Assembly (NCBI RefSeq): GCF_009696275.1
Contig: NZ_VUMI01000015.1
Span: 46,236 to 110,235 of the forward strand
DNA: 64,000 bases
Direction: 5' to 3'
Source: Eisenbergiella porci
GTDB lineage: Bacteria > Bacillota > Clostridia > Lachnospirales > Lachnospiraceae
Below the pieces are notes generated by a model. It worked only from the letters and a program-made list of their open reading frames with translations, made no database searches and was not told the DNA's origin. Numbering within the stretch: position 1 is the stretch's first letter; the number at the start of each line of letters is the position of its first letter. Below are positions 18,977-27,043 of the stretch, in pieces. A program made the position numbers and the translations under genes.

Positions 18977-19324
18977 AGATTTTTTGTCCTTTCTTTGGGA
19001 TTTGCAGACAGCGGAGGGCTGGGGAACGGCACTTTTTCAAAGTGTAATAACCCACTATTACACTTTCATCCATATTGGCTGCAAAGTGCCGTGGGCTCTC
19101 CGAGGGCTCCTCCGGAGGGGGTATGCGGTCACTGCGGTGACCTCTGCTGACCAAGGCAAAATGTCTGCGCCTTTTCCCATGGTCAACCCGTCTGCATGAA
19201 GCTGTTCTGCAGAACATTTCTTACAGACGGCGGCAGCGAAAACCGTATCTTTCACTGCCATCCATAGGCAGCACTGCGGTGCGCCTATGGGGACGGGAGA
19301 TGCGAGGGGGCTGTTGCCGGGGCA
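18977..19324. other. Non-coding oriT region
   Basis: About 350 bp between the relaxase and the small regulator. It is rich in short inverted repeats (the oriT hairpin at 19039-19066, GGTCACTGCGGTGACC at 19127-19142, and a Cys-poor GC-rich tract). Short frames here overlap on both strands and lack start signals. I read it as the transfer-origin region. Confidence 0.6.
19039..19066 (-). other. Candidate oriT / relaxase recognition hairpin
   Basis: A perfect 11-bp inverted repeat AAAGTGTAATA/TATTACACTTT flanks a 6-nt loop. On the minus strand the centre reads TAGTGGGTTA, close to the TAGTGTG/TTA nick region of the pMV158 MobM origin. It lies just upstream of the MobV relaxase gene. Confidence 0.7.
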
Positions 19325-19540
19325 TTACTTCTCCCGTCTTTGCTGCCATACGATGTCGTATCCCAGCGCAGCGGCAAGCTCCAATACTTCCTTGTATCGG
19401 ATACTTTCCCGCTGTAATTTTGCGGACAGGTTGGAAACGCTGTCGCTCCAACCGTATTCGTCTGAGAGCAGGTCAACTACTTCCTGCATGGTCATTCCGG
19501 CACGGATGATCTGTGCCTTTATTTCGTTGCGTACATTCAT
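19325..19540 (-). CDS. Small helix-turn-helix regulator (LLM/XRE-like)
   Basis: 71 residues. The helix pattern RNEIKAQIIRAGMTMQEVVDLL ... SNLSAKLQRESI ... ELAAALGYDIVW is that of compact XRE-like DNA-binding proteins found in ICEs and IMEs. GGAGG lies ~9 bases before the ATG. Its start overlaps the preceding small gene by four bases. It probably controls the mobilization or replication genes. Confidence 0.7.
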   Translation of the reverse strand: MNVRNEIKAQIIRAGMTMQEVVDLLSDEYGWSDSVSNLSAKLQRESIRYKEVLELAAALGYDIVWQQRREK

Positions 19541-19830
19541 ATTGAAAAATCCTCCATAATTCTGTTTGTGGTTCGGTGCAACCTCTGCACTCCAAAACGG
19601 AGCAGATACACCGAATAGCGAAAAATCTGCAATCTCTGAAATTCATTCAGAATTTCTTCCGTGATGTCCTGTCCATATATGACCATATCCCGCTTTTCTG
19701 TTTCGTGCGGTTTGGTCTGGAATAGTGAAAACACCCATTGTTCCGTGAACAGGGTACACGGTTCAGAGAAGCACGATTTCGTGAAATGGTTTCGTCCTGC
19801 GATCAAAAACTTTGCTGTTTCCATTACCAT
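19537..19830 (-). CDS. Small element protein of unknown function
   Basis: 97 residues with two hydrophobic/aromatic stretches and a charged middle (TKPHETEKRDM). No domain is recognised. An ATGA overlap with the downstream helix-turn-helix gene supports translation, but no Shine-Dalgarno site precedes this start, so the true start may be internal. A short opposite-strand frame (19661-19858) overlaps it and cannot be fully excluded. Confidence 0.45.
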   Translation of the reverse strand: MVMETAKFLIAGRNHFTKSCFSEPCTLFTEQWVFSLFQTKPHETEKRDMVIYGQDITEEILNEFQRLQIFRYSVYLLRFGVQRLHRTTNRIMEDFSI

Positions 19831-19939
19831 TGATTTTCAATGCCCGAAAACAGGTTAGTTCTGACCTCTGGTTGTTCCCATAAATAGAGAACAACGTGTA
19901 AAATGCTGCGTACATACGTACAGAGCATGACTGGCAAAA

Positions 19940-21313
19940 TCAATCCCGCCAGTCCTCCGGTACGTACGTACACGGCGAAACATCGTAAAACCCGTTTATA
20001 TGAGGTCTTGCCACAGCTTCCACGCCCATAAAGCCCCACACCCGCCGTCCGGCAGAGTTGGTGATGTTGTTGCAATGCTCGAGATTGAATCTCCCGGCAT
20101 TGGCAATCATGGCGTCGCTGAAGCTACGGGCTTTCAGCGGAGCAAGGGAATTTTCCTCGCACCACATCCGGTAGATTTCATAGAAATCTTTGGAGCTGAT
20201 GGACGCATCCGCTTTCAGTCGGATGTATCCCTCCGACTCCATGAAATCGAAAATGTTGTTATTGTCACGCTTGACCGCTTCCCGGTTTTCACGGATACGG
20301 TCACTCGCTGTAAACTTAAAGTTGTTGGCAACAAGCCGCTGCAAGCCCTCCAATGCCCACAGGAAGATGCCCTCGGCTTCGGCTTTCATCTTCTCCGCAA
20401 GGTCAGGATCGTCAGCTCTGTCCACCGGCTTTTCCTTAGTGGTCAGCACAAGCTGTCTGCGGTAAAAACCGTCGCTGCGGTCATACAGGGCTTGCAGATC
20501 GCCGTTGCTGAATGCAAGCAGCCGGGCAAACATCCATCCCTGGTAGCTCTGCTTGCCCTTGCGTTCCAAATCCATCTTGCCCTGTGCCGTCACGATGGAT
20601 TTTACATAGTTGGTCTGGCGCAGGGCTTCCATCCGCATATCATCATCTACGCACAACAGGATGTGTTCCAGATCGGCACGAGCGAAACGGTTTTCAGAAA
20701 TCTTACCAATACTGCCATCTTTCATATTCGTACCGAAGATAGCAGAAAGCACCGCACCGATTTGGGATTTACCCTCGCCGCCGTTGCCCTTAATGACCAT
20801 CATGCGCTGACCTTTGTTGGAGGGAATCAGACAGTAACCGATGAACTCCTGCAAGGTGGGGATGTCCTCCGCATGGAGCAGCTCATCCAGAAAGGTCAGC
20901 CAGATCACAGGTGCGGGGGCATCGGGATTGTAGGCAACAGGAAGACGGCTCCGCACGATAGTCGGTCTGCCCTCGGTAAATGTGCCGTTCAGCAGCAGCG
21001 TACCGTTGGACACATGGATGCGATCCTGCTCCGGTGGAAAGTCAGGCACTTGCGCTTCCAGTTTCAGCACTTCAAGAATGTTGGTGATCTTCCGGGGGAT
21101 GTTGTTCACGGCACAGAATTTCAGCTTGTCGTAAATCTCCCCACGCAGAGGAAGATCGTCCGTCACTCGACCATCGGGCGTGAAAAAAGCTCCGTTTGCA
21201 AAGATGATCCTGCGCTCATGCAGAAATTCCTCACAAAACAGAGCTTCGTTGATGTTCTGTCCATCAAACCAGACAGGCAGGTTCATATCAGGCGTTTTCC
21301 GGTTCTTCGCCAC
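19940..21313 (-). CDS. P4-family phage/plasmid helicase (DUF5906/D5-like)
   Basis: This 457-residue replication protein has an N-terminal D5_N-like helical domain and an SF3/AAA+ helicase domain. Walker A is GNGGEGKS (G176-S183), Walker B LLCVDDD, and a sensor-type motif is LLAFSNGD. A C-terminal winged-helix region follows. It starts with GTG after AAGGAGG and overlaps the primase gene upstream by 26 bases, so primase and helicase are one unit. It probably replicates the excised circle or supports maintenance during transfer. Confidence 0.88.
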   Translation of the reverse strand: MAKNRKTPDMNLPVWFDGQNINEALFCEEFLHERRIIFANGAFFTPDGRVTDDLPLRGEIYDKLKFCAVNNIPRKITNILEVLKLEAQVPDFPPEQDRIHVSNGTLLLNGTFTEGRPTIVRSRLPVAYNPDAPAPVIWLTFLDELLHAEDIPTLQEFIGYCLIPSNKGQRMMVIKGNGGEGKSQIGAVLSAIFGTNMKDGSIGKISENRFARADLEHILLCVDDDMRMEALRQTNYVKSIVTAQGKMDLERKGKQSYQGWMFARLLAFSNGDLQALYDRSDGFYRRQLVLTTKEKPVDRADDPDLAEKMKAEAEGIFLWALEGLQRLVANNFKFTASDRIRENREAVKRDNNNIFDFMESEGYIRLKADASISSKDFYEIYRMWCEENSLAPLKARSFSDAMIANAGRFNLEHCNNITNSAGRRVWGFMGVEAVARPHINGFYDVSPCTYVPEDWRD

Positions 21314-21908
21314 GGTGCGCCACCTCCTTTTTCTTTCGTGCGGTGTACTCCTTCAGAAAAGTGATTTTGCCGCTTTTCATCAGCTCGTCCACCACAGCAA
21401 CCCGCTCTTCTAAATCACCGACTGTCAAAATATCTGCCAGATATTCGATATGGCAGAGCATCTGACAGGCTTCCACAAAACGGTCATCCAGTGCATCGTC
21501 CGGTGTTTTCGGTGCATACCGCACTTTCCAATCTTCCAGCAGATGCAGATAGTCGGTCAGCACCCGGAAGCACATCATTTCGTCCTCCCGGAACTGACGG
21601 ATATAGGGATGTTTCGGCTTGACCATAGCTGCGGCAGTGGGCGGTTTCGGGTCAAGCCCAAAATCCGAAGACAGCTTTTGTGCTGCTTCATAACTGCTCA
21701 GATCGAAGAACCTTGCCACGAAGTCGATCACATCCCCCTTGGCTCCGCAGCCAAAGCAGAAGAAATATTCCTCGTTCAGCTTCAAGCTCGGATACCTGTC
21801 GTTGTGGAACGGGCAGCAAGCCATGCCGTTGCGGCTCACTTTCAGCCCGTAGTGTTTGGCGGCTTGTTTTACGCTGATTGCCGCCTTGATGGTTTCATAG
21901 ATTGTCAT
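21288..21908 (-). CDS. CHC2 zinc-finger primase-like protein
   Basis: 206 residues. The zinc finger is C32-x2-H35 ... C51-x2-C54 (CPFHND, CFGCGAKG), followed by a segment rich in Phe/Asp that matches the start of DnaG-like primases. No TOPRIM domain is present, so it is a short element-borne primase or primase accessory. GGAGG at the right spacing fixes ATG 21908. It precedes and overlaps the helicase. Confidence 0.85.
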   Translation of the reverse strand: MTIYETIKAAISVKQAAKHYGLKVSRNGMACCPFHNDRYPSLKLNEEYFFCFGCGAKGDVIDFVARFFDLSSYEAAQKLSSDFGLDPKPPTAAAMVKPKHPYIRQFREDEMMCFRVLTDYLHLLEDWKVRYAPKTPDDALDDRFVEACQMLCHIEYLADILTVGDLEERVAVVDELMKSGKITFLKEYTARKKKEVAHRGEEPENA

Positions 21909-22083
21909 AGAAAAACCTCCGTTCATAGTATTCAGAAAGCACGAAACACCCGCCGTGATTGGCAGGTGTTTCGCTCTTTCTACTATGGTTATGACAGATT
22001 TTTCAAAAAACAGGCTAATCGGAGGACAACCCCATTTCAAAAAACAGGACAACTTTCCGCGGGATGTAGATTTCTTCATATTT

Positions 22084-22095
22084 GCATGGTATAAT
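22084..22095 (+). promoter_or_regulatory. Extended -10 promoter for the DUF6076 operon
   Basis: TGGTATAAT at 22087-22095 is an extended -10 with a perfect TATAAT. The -35 region is weak, as is common for this type. Confidence 0.55.
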
Positions 22096-22129
22096 GAAAG
22101 AAATGAAAAAACAGGACAGGAGGGCGAGT

Positions 22130-23233
22130 ATGAATCAAGAACTGATGACATTGGATTTTTGGCAGGATACGGTCATATATGAGGGCAAAACATTTCCTGT
22201 CGGCACTCTTGCCTGTGATGCGCTGAATGTTTCGGCAGATACTCTTGCCCAGATGAACGAGCAATGCCAAAAAATCAATCTGCTGCTTGGTATGCTGAAC
22301 GCAGGACAGGATGTTTCTGCGCTCTTTCCTATGGCAAGGGATGCTGCTCTGGCAATGCTGGGTATTCTCAGTAAAACACCGCCGTTCTCCTATATGAACA
22401 TATCACAGCACCGGGAACGAATAGAAAAAGTCTTTACTGCCGACAATACGCTGAAATATGTGGAGTTTGCTATAAAAGCCGCAACCAACTCATTGCAGTT
22501 TGAAGAAGTTCCGAAATATGCGGATGCGATGATGCTCCAACGCTATACCGCTGTATTCGGGCATCTGGCATACTCCCTTGGAGAATACCAAACCGCAATG
22601 CTTGATTTTGCAGCAAAATCAGACGGCAACGAAGCAGACCGTACCGCAGAGGGCTTTGCAAAAATGTTCGGAAGCTATTTCCCTCCGGAGTTTTCTATCA
22701 CAGAGGGCAATGCCTGGATGTCTGTTGCGAACAACTCTGTTCAGTATGTGGCAACCATCCGTCCCGGCGAGGATATGGCAAAGCTGGTCAAACGGATGCA
22801 CTATGTATCCTTTGTGGGGATGTTCCGGTCTGATCTCTTTGAGGGTTTATGTGTCGGTCATGCCCCGAAGAAATGCAAAATCTGCGGCAAATGGTTCCTC
22901 ACCACCAACGCAAGGCACACCAAATACTGCGGTGGCTATGCGCCGGGAGATAAGCTGCACCGCACTTGCCGACAGATCGGCAACCTGAAAGGCAGAGAAC
23001 AGCGGGAACTTGCGGACGATCATCCGCTGAAACAGATTTATGAGAAACGGCTGAACACCATAAACCGCTACGTGAAGCGTGGCACGCTGGACGCTAATCT
23101 TGCGGAGGTTATGAAGAAACTGGCGAAGGATAAAATGCAGAAGGCGATCAGCAATGTCGCTTACGCCAAGGGCGATTATGAGAAAGAAATGGAACAGGCG
23201 GCCTTGAATAAAGAAGCTATGAGAAAACTTTGA
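22130..23233 (+). CDS. DUF6076-type protein with C-terminal zinc motif
   Basis: This 367-residue cytosolic protein occurs in Clostridia mobile elements. The C-terminal third holds a zinc-binding-like block (CKICGKWF, HTKYC, then RTC), followed by a basic helix-rich tail (KAISNVAYAKGDYEKEME). The N-terminal two thirds have no recognised fold. AGGAGG lies 7 bases before ATG 22130, and an in-frame extension to 22082 is unnecessary. It is transcribed divergently from the primase-helicase genes. The CxxC...C cluster suggests nucleic-acid binding; this is inference. Confidence 0.65.
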   Translation: MNQELMTLDFWQDTVIYEGKTFPVGTLACDALNVSADTLAQMNEQCQKINLLLGMLNAGQDVSALFPMARDAALAMLGILSKTPPFSYMNISQHRERIEKVFTADNTLKYVEFAIKAATNSLQFEEVPKYADAMMLQRYTAVFGHLAYSLGEYQTAMLDFAAKSDGNEADRTAEGFAKMFGSYFPPEFSITEGNAWMSVANNSVQYVATIRPGEDMAKLVKRMHYVSFVGMFRSDLFEGLCVGHAPKKCKICGKWFLTTNARHTKYCGGYAPGDKLHRTCRQIGNLKGREQRELADDHPLKQIYEKRLNTINRYVKRGTLDANLAEVMKKLAKDKMQKAISNVAYAKGDYEKEMEQAALNKEAMRKL

Positions 23234-23256
23234 ATTTGACAAAGGAGTGTGATTGT

Positions 23257-23487
23257 ATGAAAAAGCTGAACAATATCTTAAATATCATTATTGGTTCTTT
23301 TGTTGGTGTATTCATTGGGCATGGGTTTTATGTTCTTTGGGACTTCAAAACTCGCCCTGAACTGTATGCTATGCAATCAGCACCTTGGTACACAAGCATT
23401 TTGGTTTATGGAGCATTTACCCTTGTTATGTTGCTGATATGCTTTGTAATAAAAGCAATCATCAAACACAAGCAGAAAAAGAAGTAA
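23257..23487 (+). CDS. Small two-pass membrane protein
   Basis: 76 residues. Two membrane helices (~residues 7-27 and ~46-68) flank a short loop with WDFKTRPELYAM, and a Lys-rich end follows (KHKQKKK). AAAGGAG lies upstream of ATG 23257. It follows the DUF6076 gene with 23 bases between. Function unknown. Confidence 0.65.
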   Translation: MKKLNNILNIIIGSFVGVFIGHGFYVLWDFKTRPELYAMQSAPWYTSILVYGAFTLVMLLICFVIKAIIKHKQKKK

Positions 23488-23571
23488 GCCCATTCCAATT
23501 TGTAGGGAACAGAAAATTTCAGCTTTCTGAATGTTCGCAAATATTATATTAAATCGGGAGGGAGGTGCGCT

Positions 23572-24747
23572 ATGCTGAATGATTTTACATGGAATATGAC
23601 CGGATACATACCAAAACACGCTGTAAATCCGCACGGTGACGGCATCATTCCCTATGTGGCAGAGCGCATCTTCCAACTGGAACCGGAACCGCCAGCGGTA
23701 GGCAGCCTGAATGAATACATCCTGTCTGCCTTGCAGGAAAAGAATTTGCTATATTTTTCGTTCTTCCTGCACCACTACGAGCCGCAGCTTAACAAGCGCA
23801 TCAAAACCTTTCTCGGTGTGGATGGCGGCGATCTGTACGACACAGACCGTTTTCTGGATATAAAACTCTCCTGTCGGGAGCAAATGCTCCAAAAGCTGAT
23901 GGACTATGATCCTGCCAAGGGTGCGGAGTATGCTACATACATTTTTCAGTTCATCCGGGACACTATGCTCCGTTTCCGCATGGGCGAAGAAAAATGGTCG
24001 GTATCCTCTCTGACCAATTATAAAATGGTGCGGTCAATGGCATGGCTGTACCTTAACACCAAGGATGCTGTAAGCGAGTTTTCCAAGAAGTATAACTGTG
24101 ACCTTGCTCTTGCGGAAGAATATCTGAAAGTTGTCCGTGGCATCCGCAATCAGCAGCCTTTCTATGTGACAGACGAGGACGGTGAGGAAACAGGCGAGGA
24201 TGTTGCCCTTGATGATACTTGGAACTATACCGACATCCTCTGGAACGGCATACAGGCAGAAAAGGTGCAACGGGCTTTCGAGAAGCTGAACTACCGGGAA
24301 CAGACCTTGCTTGAAAAGCGGCTGGCGGTCTGCATGGCCTGTGGACGTGTTGGTTCATGGAAGAACCGCCCCACCTTTGAAGAACTGGCAGTTATGTTTG
24401 AGGGCAGCACAGCCAGCGGTGCGGAGCGAGCCTACCGGAAAGCGGTGGACAAGCTGACGGAGCGTCTGGTTGCCGAAGGTGCGCTCCATGCTGTCCGGCT
24501 GAAACAGAAATCCAAAACTAAGCGCAAAAAGAAAATCGCCACCGCAATCTACGAATATCAAGCAGACTGCGACGGCGAATGGGGCGAGATTTCGTTGGAT
24601 TTTGAGAACGGCACAGCGGAGATCGCCCGGCTTGCCGATTGGGATACCATGAAAACAAACCGCTTTGCAAACAAGGCGATAACGTATCTTCTAAGCTGCG
24701 AGAATGAGAAGCCGCCAAAGGAAACGATGGTTGCCTTTAATCTGTAA
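23572..24747 (+). CDS. Sigma-factor-like / region 2-region 4-like protein
   Basis: 391 residues. The middle resembles sigma region 2: helices around DRFLDIKLSCREQMLQ, DYDPAKG, YIFQFIRDTMLRFR. A later part resembles region 4: FEKLNYREQTLLEKRL, then a helix-turn-helix with FEELAVMFEGSTASGAERAYRKAV. A central Asp/Glu linker separates them, and the C-terminal ~80 residues look like a separate beta-rich domain. A GGGAGG site precedes the start. It may redirect RNA polymerase to element genes; the family call is based on pattern only. Confidence 0.55.
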   Translation: MLNDFTWNMTGYIPKHAVNPHGDGIIPYVAERIFQLEPEPPAVGSLNEYILSALQEKNLLYFSFFLHHYEPQLNKRIKTFLGVDGGDLYDTDRFLDIKLSCREQMLQKLMDYDPAKGAEYATYIFQFIRDTMLRFRMGEEKWSVSSLTNYKMVRSMAWLYLNTKDAVSEFSKKYNCDLALAEEYLKVVRGIRNQQPFYVTDEDGEETGEDVALDDTWNYTDILWNGIQAEKVQRAFEKLNYREQTLLEKRLAVCMACGRVGSWKNRPTFEELAVMFEGSTASGAERAYRKAVDKLTERLVAEGALHAVRLKQKSKTKRKKKIATAIYEYQADCDGEWGEISLDFENGTAEIARLADWDTMKTNRFANKAITYLLSCENEKPPKETMVAFNL

Positions 24748-24836
24748 GTTCCAACGAAGAGCATCTTCTCCTACCGGAAACCCACAACTGAGGAAGTACC
24801 CGCTGAATAGCCATATTTCCAATACTATAGGTAAAC

Positions 24837-24892
24837 AAGCGCAAAGTACAAGAATTAAGTGTTAATCGTTCTAACTTCCACCCTTTGCGCTT
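24837..24892. terminator. Bidirectional terminator
   Basis: Stem AAGCGCAAAG/CTTTGCGCTT with a long loop and an ATTTATT tail, between the convergent sigma-like gene and the hypothetical gene. Confidence 0.6.
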
Positions 24893-24902
24893 ATTTATTC
24901 GG

Positions 24903-25481
24903 TTAATTGGACAGATGTGAATAGTCAGTTATCGGGAGGAAATCGTTGATTGGAGTCAGGCTATCCAAGAAAGAATATAACTCATCAAAGGAGGAGCACT
25001 CCTCTGTACTCATAAGTTCCCCTGACCACACCAACTTATTGTTCACCATCGAATATAATGAGACGTTCTCAATTCGCATGTTCCCCATACCGCCATCATG
25101 GATTGCAATTCCGTTTCCTTCATACTCATACAAACACTCATCATAAGACCAATAACACACATCGCTTGAAATAACATCCGTTCCGTTAAAAGAGTAAATA
25201 TAATACTTCGACCTATCCTCCTTCACTATAAGTTCAGGAATTCCGTTTTTGTCTACATCATAGAGCGTATATTCAGTATCAATATAAATTGTGTTGGAAC
25301 CCCAAGAAAACGGGGTAAATTCAGGATGTTGTAGCAATATTGCCTTATATCGTTCAATGTAAGAATTGCTATTGGTAGCATTTACTTGGGCATACATATG
25401 TATTAAACACAAGCATAACCCTGTCAGCATCGCTGAGTTTCTGCAGTGCACCGGTTTGTTCAATAATGTCCGCATTATCAA
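24903..25481 (-). CDS. Hypothetical cargo protein, probably N-terminally altered
   Basis: 192 codons. The body (YDVDKNGIPELIV, IAIHDGGMGN, LDSLTPIND) has an EF-hand/FG-GAP-like DxDxNGxxE motif common in secreted Bacillota proteins that read calcium. The first ~35 residues do not look like a proper signal peptide. In the next frame the same DNA (about 25373-25483, minus) starts after AAGGAGTGG with an ATG and reads IDNADIIEQTGALQKLSDADR, which is more coding-like. A deletion junction therefore joins two genes here, and the cargo protein has probably lost its own export signal. Confidence 0.5.
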   Translation of the reverse strand: MIMRTLLNKPVHCRNSAMLTGLCLCLIHMYAQVNATNSNSYIERYKAILLQHPEFTPFSWGSNTIYIDTEYTLYDVDKNGIPELIVKEDRSKYYIYSFNGTDVISSDVCYWSYDECLYEYEGNGIAIHDGGMGNMRIENVSLYSMVNNKLVWSGELMSTEECSSFDELYSFLDSLTPINDFLPITDYSHLSN

Positions 25482-25617
25482 TCATCCTGATTCCACTCCT
25501 TCTTAATACCTTTTTCTTTTGATGAGGTAAGTATAATATGCAGAGAGTTTAAAAATGTCTCTCTGCATGCAACAAAAGAAATTATTCATTAAAGTTTTTG
25601 AGTTCTTTTTCTCATCT

Positions 25618-25818
25618 TCAAAATTCACCATGATCATCGACTGTATTTCCTTTTGCCAAACGCCCCATTCTTCCTTTTACCAAATTATAGTTTTTCTGGT
25701 TCAGACAGCTGAACACAACCTCCAAGTCATATGAAGGGTGAGCACTGATCCATGCGTTTACCACAGTGACAGCAGTTTCTGTAAGATTGAGTTCAGGAAG
25801 CATAAACTCAGGGAGCAT
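25618..25818 (-). CDS. Short hypothetical ORF
   Basis: 66 codons beginning with a near-repeat (LPEFMLPEL) encoded by a short tandem duplication. The remainder (VVNAWISAHPSYDLEVVFSC) looks coding-like but matches no family I know. No clear ribosome binding site. It may be a remnant. Confidence 0.3.
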   Translation of the reverse strand: MLPEFMLPELNLTETAVTVVNAWISAHPSYDLEVVFSCLNQKNYNLVKGRMGRLAKGNTVDDHGEF

Positions 25819-26008
25819 AAACTCATTTCCCTAATCAATTTCATAAATGCCCCTTGTTTCATTGGGGAAATGGAATTGATTGGAGCGTAAAACACATCAA
25901 ATGAATTTACAGCAATTACAGAATGTACTTGCTATGCGATTGCAGTCATATTTCACCGCAATTGTGGTAAATATGAAGAGAAAAGACCTATGATTTTTTC
26001 TGTACCAC

Positions 26009-26037
26009 TTGACACAGCAAAGCAAAAGCAGGATAAT
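26009..26037 (+). promoter_or_regulatory. Promoter of the C39-like peptidase gene
   Basis: TTGACA (26009-26014), a 17-bp spacer and GATAAT (26032-26037), 40 bp upstream of the start codon. Confidence 0.7.
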
Positions 26038-26076
26038 ATAAATAAGTGTTTGCTTTGTAATCGGAGGAATTTCAAA

Positions 26077-26916
26077 ATGAAAGCAATCAAGAAGATTATC
26101 CCTGTGCTTTTAATTCTTTTATTTGTTGTGTCTTTGTTTATGATAATTACAGCAAACAAAGAACCGAAATCTGAAGGTATTGCCAATCAGATGAAGGAGT
26201 ATTACTTGAACGATACTGAACCGGAAGGAAATACATTTTATGATTATAATGTTTCATCAACGTCGTTGCCTGAAACGGATGAAAAAGGAATATGTAAACT
26301 TATAAAATTACCGTTATATAGACAAAGTCATAATTTTACCTGTGGAGTGGCTTGCGTTGCATCTGTTTTACGCTATGCGGGATACGATTTTGACACCAGA
26401 GAAGATCGATTACTTTGGGAGCTTGAAGCAACTCCGGAAAATGGGACTAACTATATGAATATAGCAGAATATTTAGAATCCGTTCGTACAGAAGGTTTTC
26501 CGAATACACCGGTGATTGCAACAGAGGTTGTGTGTGTAGATTATGCTTCAAATGAATACGATTCGGATCATACGGATAGCTTGCTAATACAATTAAGGAC
26601 AGCTCTTGATGATGATTCTCCTGTTATTTGTGCGATTCAGGCATGGAAAGATGACGGTGATTATAAGACTGAAACAGAAGACGATGGTCATTATGTTGTG
26701 TTAATCGGATATAAGAAGGATGCGAAAAAAGATACATATATCTATTATTTTATGGATCCATCGACTTCCGGTAGTTACACATATCTTACAGAAGAAGAAT
26801 TTATCTTGCGTTGGCACGATAGTTTAGAGGGAAAATCAAAGCGTATTGGAATTAAGGTTTCGTATTTAAATTCAAAACAGGAAGTACCCATTAATATTGC
26901 ATATCATATAGATTAA
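26077..26916 (+). CDS. C39-family-like cysteine peptidase, membrane-anchored or secreted
   Basis: 279 residues. The N-terminal hydrophobic helix (residues ~5-25) serves as a signal or anchor. The peptidase fold has catalytic Cys89 in HNFTCG, His205 in DDGHYVVLIGY and Asp227 in YFMDPST. These are the C39-like papain-fold positions used in bacteriocin-exporter peptidases and in free extracellular C39-like enzymes. There is no ABC transporter domain. GGAGGAA sits 10 bases before ATG 26077; the longer frame from 25990 crosses the promoter. It is a cargo gene of the mobilizable element. The substrate is unknown. Confidence 0.8.
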   Translation: MKAIKKIIPVLLILLFVVSLFMIITANKEPKSEGIANQMKEYYLNDTEPEGNTFYDYNVSSTSLPETDEKGICKLIKLPLYRQSHNFTCGVACVASVLRYAGYDFDTREDRLLWELEATPENGTNYMNIAEYLESVRTEGFPNTPVIATEVVCVDYASNEYDSDHTDSLLIQLRTALDDDSPVICAIQAWKDDGDYKTETEDDGHYVVLIGYKKDAKKDTYIYYFMDPSTSGSYTYLTEEEFILRWHDSLEGKSKRIGIKVSYLNSKQEVPINIAYHID

Positions 26917-26967
26917 CGAATAAAAGGATAGCACAAATAAAAACGCTCAAAGAAACCCTTGAACTCT

Positions 26968-27017
26968 TTATTCTGTAATAGAACCCGAAAGCAAGGTCGG
27001 GTTCTATTACAGAATAA
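26968..27017. repeat. Perfect 21-bp inverted repeat (hairpin)
   Basis: The arms at 26968-26988 and 26997-27017 are exact complements with an 8-nt loop. There is no T-run after the second arm, and the next gene's ribosome binding site follows within 25 bases. It could be a terminator/processing hairpin or a small miniature insertion. Confidence 0.6.
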
Positions 27018-27043
27018 TACCGAACCAAAAAGGAGAATAAGAC

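Noticed and set aside
18984..19276. Several short frames in the oriT region
   Set aside because: They overlap on both strands and have no start signals; the DNA is better explained by inverted repeats of the transfer origin.
20000..21364. A 454-codon plus-strand frame over the helicase gene
   Set aside because: The minus-strand frame carries Walker A and B; the plus frame has no homology.
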